Origin: Bacteroidales bacterium Bact_23
GTDB lineage: Bacteria; Bacteroidota; Bacteroidia; Bacteroidales; Lentimicrobiaceae
Assembly (NCBI GenBank): GCA_001603685.1
Contig: LUZO01000006.1
Coordinates: forward strand, 1 to 7,712
Reading direction: 5' to 3'
Length of the DNA: 7,712 nt
The notes under the pieces were generated by a model. It was not told the DNA's origin. It worked only from the letters and a program-made list of their open reading frames with translations, and made no database searches. Below, in pieces: positions 7,331 to 7,712 of the stretch. Every line of letters begins with the position of its first letter. Position 1 is the first letter of the stretch. A program made the translations under genes and the position numbers.

Positions 7331-7502
7331 GGAATAACTTTAACTTTCTGCAAAGTTAAAAGTTTATACGATAGGTATTATATAATATAGCAGGCCGGTA
7401 GTTACCGTTCTTTTGGAATGATGGTATCAGGATAATGCACGCATAGCTGCTGCCGGACAGGATTTTGCCCCGCTTTTTATATTGCGTTTGCCGGATATTT
7501 TA
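7331..7502. other. Intergenic stretch between small ORF and ABC ATPase
   Basis: These 172 bases contain no supported gene on either strand; the only ATG frames are a handful of codons long. The part next to the ATPase is strongly AT-rich (around 7361-7390, TATA-like) and holds the palindrome described separately. The sequence CCGGACA/CCGGATA occurs twice (around 7453 and 7491) without further structure. Confidence 0.6.
7339..7360 (-). promoter_or_regulatory. Palindrome overlapping a promoter-like box before the ABC ATPase
   Basis: TTTAACTTT and AAAGTTAAA form a perfect 9-bp inverted repeat around a CTGC centre, ending 8 bp before the start codon. On the minus strand the half nearer the promoter contains TAACTTTG (7358-7351), a full match to the Bacteroidota -7 element TAnnTTTG. 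No TTG is found at the usual -33 distance. If this box is used, transcription would start inside the palindrome, so a repressor operator is more likely than an RNA hairpin. Regulation is inferred. Confidence 0.4.
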
Positions 7503-7522
7503 TCACTTGTCAATGATAAAAT
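7497..7522. repeat. Inverted repeat over the stop codon of the small ORF
   Basis: ATTTTATCA (7497-7505) and TGATAAAAT (7514-7522) are perfect reverse complements separated by 8 bases, and TTG/CAA inside the loop can extend the pairing. The hairpin spans the last codons and stop of the 47-residue frame. It is AT-rich with little GC in the stem and no clear U tract on the minus strand, so termination is only a possibility. Confidence 0.35.
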
Positions 7523-7646
7523 CGTCCTCAGATACTTCAATCTCAAGATCTGCCCCAACCAGTTCGGCAAGCCATTTATAGCCTTTCTTTACGATAAGCC
7601 TGATTCTGATGTATCCCATGATGGGAAATTTTAAAGTTGCTAACAT
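7503..7646 (-). CDS. Small hypothetical protein, 47 residues
   Basis: The minus strand holds an ATG-TGA frame of 47 codons that reads like real protein: a short hydrophobic/basic start (MLATLKFPIMGYIRIRLIVKKG), then KWLAELVGADLEIEVSEDDFIIDK with alternating polar and hydrophobic residues and an acidic end. The ATG at 7646 is the first start after an in-frame TAA 12 bases upstream; a second ATG at codon 10 is possible. No Shine-Dalgarno is visible. It has the same direction as the ABC ATPase, whose start lies 172 bp downstream, so they could share a transcript. I do not recognise a family. There is no signal peptide or clear membrane helix, so a small cytosolic protein is the simplest reading. 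The region upstream is cut off by the adapter at the window end. Confidence 0.5.
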   Translation of the reverse strand: MLATLKFPIMGYIRIRLIVKKGYKWLAELVGADLEIEVSEDDFIIDK

Positions 7647-7690
7647 AACTATTGTGTTTTATATGGTTAAATTATTACAGGAAATCATCA

Positions 7691-7712
7691 CTGTCTCTTA
7701 TACACATCTGAC
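7691..7712 (+). other. Nextera/Tn5 adapter contamination (not genomic)
   Basis: The last 22 bases are the 19-base Tn5 mosaic end CTGTCTCTTATACACATCT (7691-7709) followed by GAC, exactly how the Illumina Nextera i5-side adapter begins. This is untrimmed library adapter at a contig end, not a transposon in the genome. True sequence ends at 7690. Confidence 0.96.

Noticed and set aside
7691..7709. Tn5/IS50 transposon end in the genome
   Set aside because: It is the engineered mosaic end followed by Nextera adapter bases at the very end of the contig, with no transposase.

Overview
The window most likely comes from a member of the Bacteroidota, probably an uncultured Bacteroidales-like organism. 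Three things suggest this. Clear Shine-Dalgarno sequences are missing in front of the genes. The signal peptide ends in AVA|Q, which is typical of the phylum. The membrane-anchored metallophosphoesterase and the long repeat protein with an FVNYGKG / EDNNWI C-terminal domain both look like Bacteroidota families. This placement is inference from recall, not from a search.

Layout, left to right. At 1-1359 (+) lies a membrane-anchored calcineurin-like metallophosphoesterase, split into two frames by a run of twelve T at 457-468; removing one T rejoins them. Its 5' end may lie outside the window. Converging on it, with only 2 bp between the stop codons, is a class V PLP enzyme resembling cysteine desulfurases (1362-2822, -). 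A 230-bp gap follows (2823-3052), holding a weak promoter candidate and two weak inverted repeats. Next is a 1176-residue exported protein (3053-6583, -) made of 18 tandem units of about 57 residues plus a 110-residue beta-rich C-terminal domain. Upstream of it in the direction of transcription, 84 bp away, is a LolD/FtsE-type ABC ATPase (6668-7330, -) with a 9+9 bp palindrome just before its start codon. Between 7331 and 7690 I find one previously unlisted small reading frame of 47 codons (7503-7646, -); I see nothing else convincing there. The last 22 bases (7691-7712) are Illumina Nextera/Tn5 adapter, not genome.

The four minus-strand genes may form one or more transcription units. The ATPase and the repeat protein are close enough to be co-transcribed, and a link to envelope transport is conceivable but unproven. 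The PLP enzyme and the phosphoesterase show no obvious link to them. No tRNA, rRNA, CRISPR array, insertion sequence or phage gene is visible. I see no clear new multi-gene system. The most unusual parts are the 18-unit repeat protein with its C-terminal domain, the homopolymer-split phosphoesterase and the small ORF.
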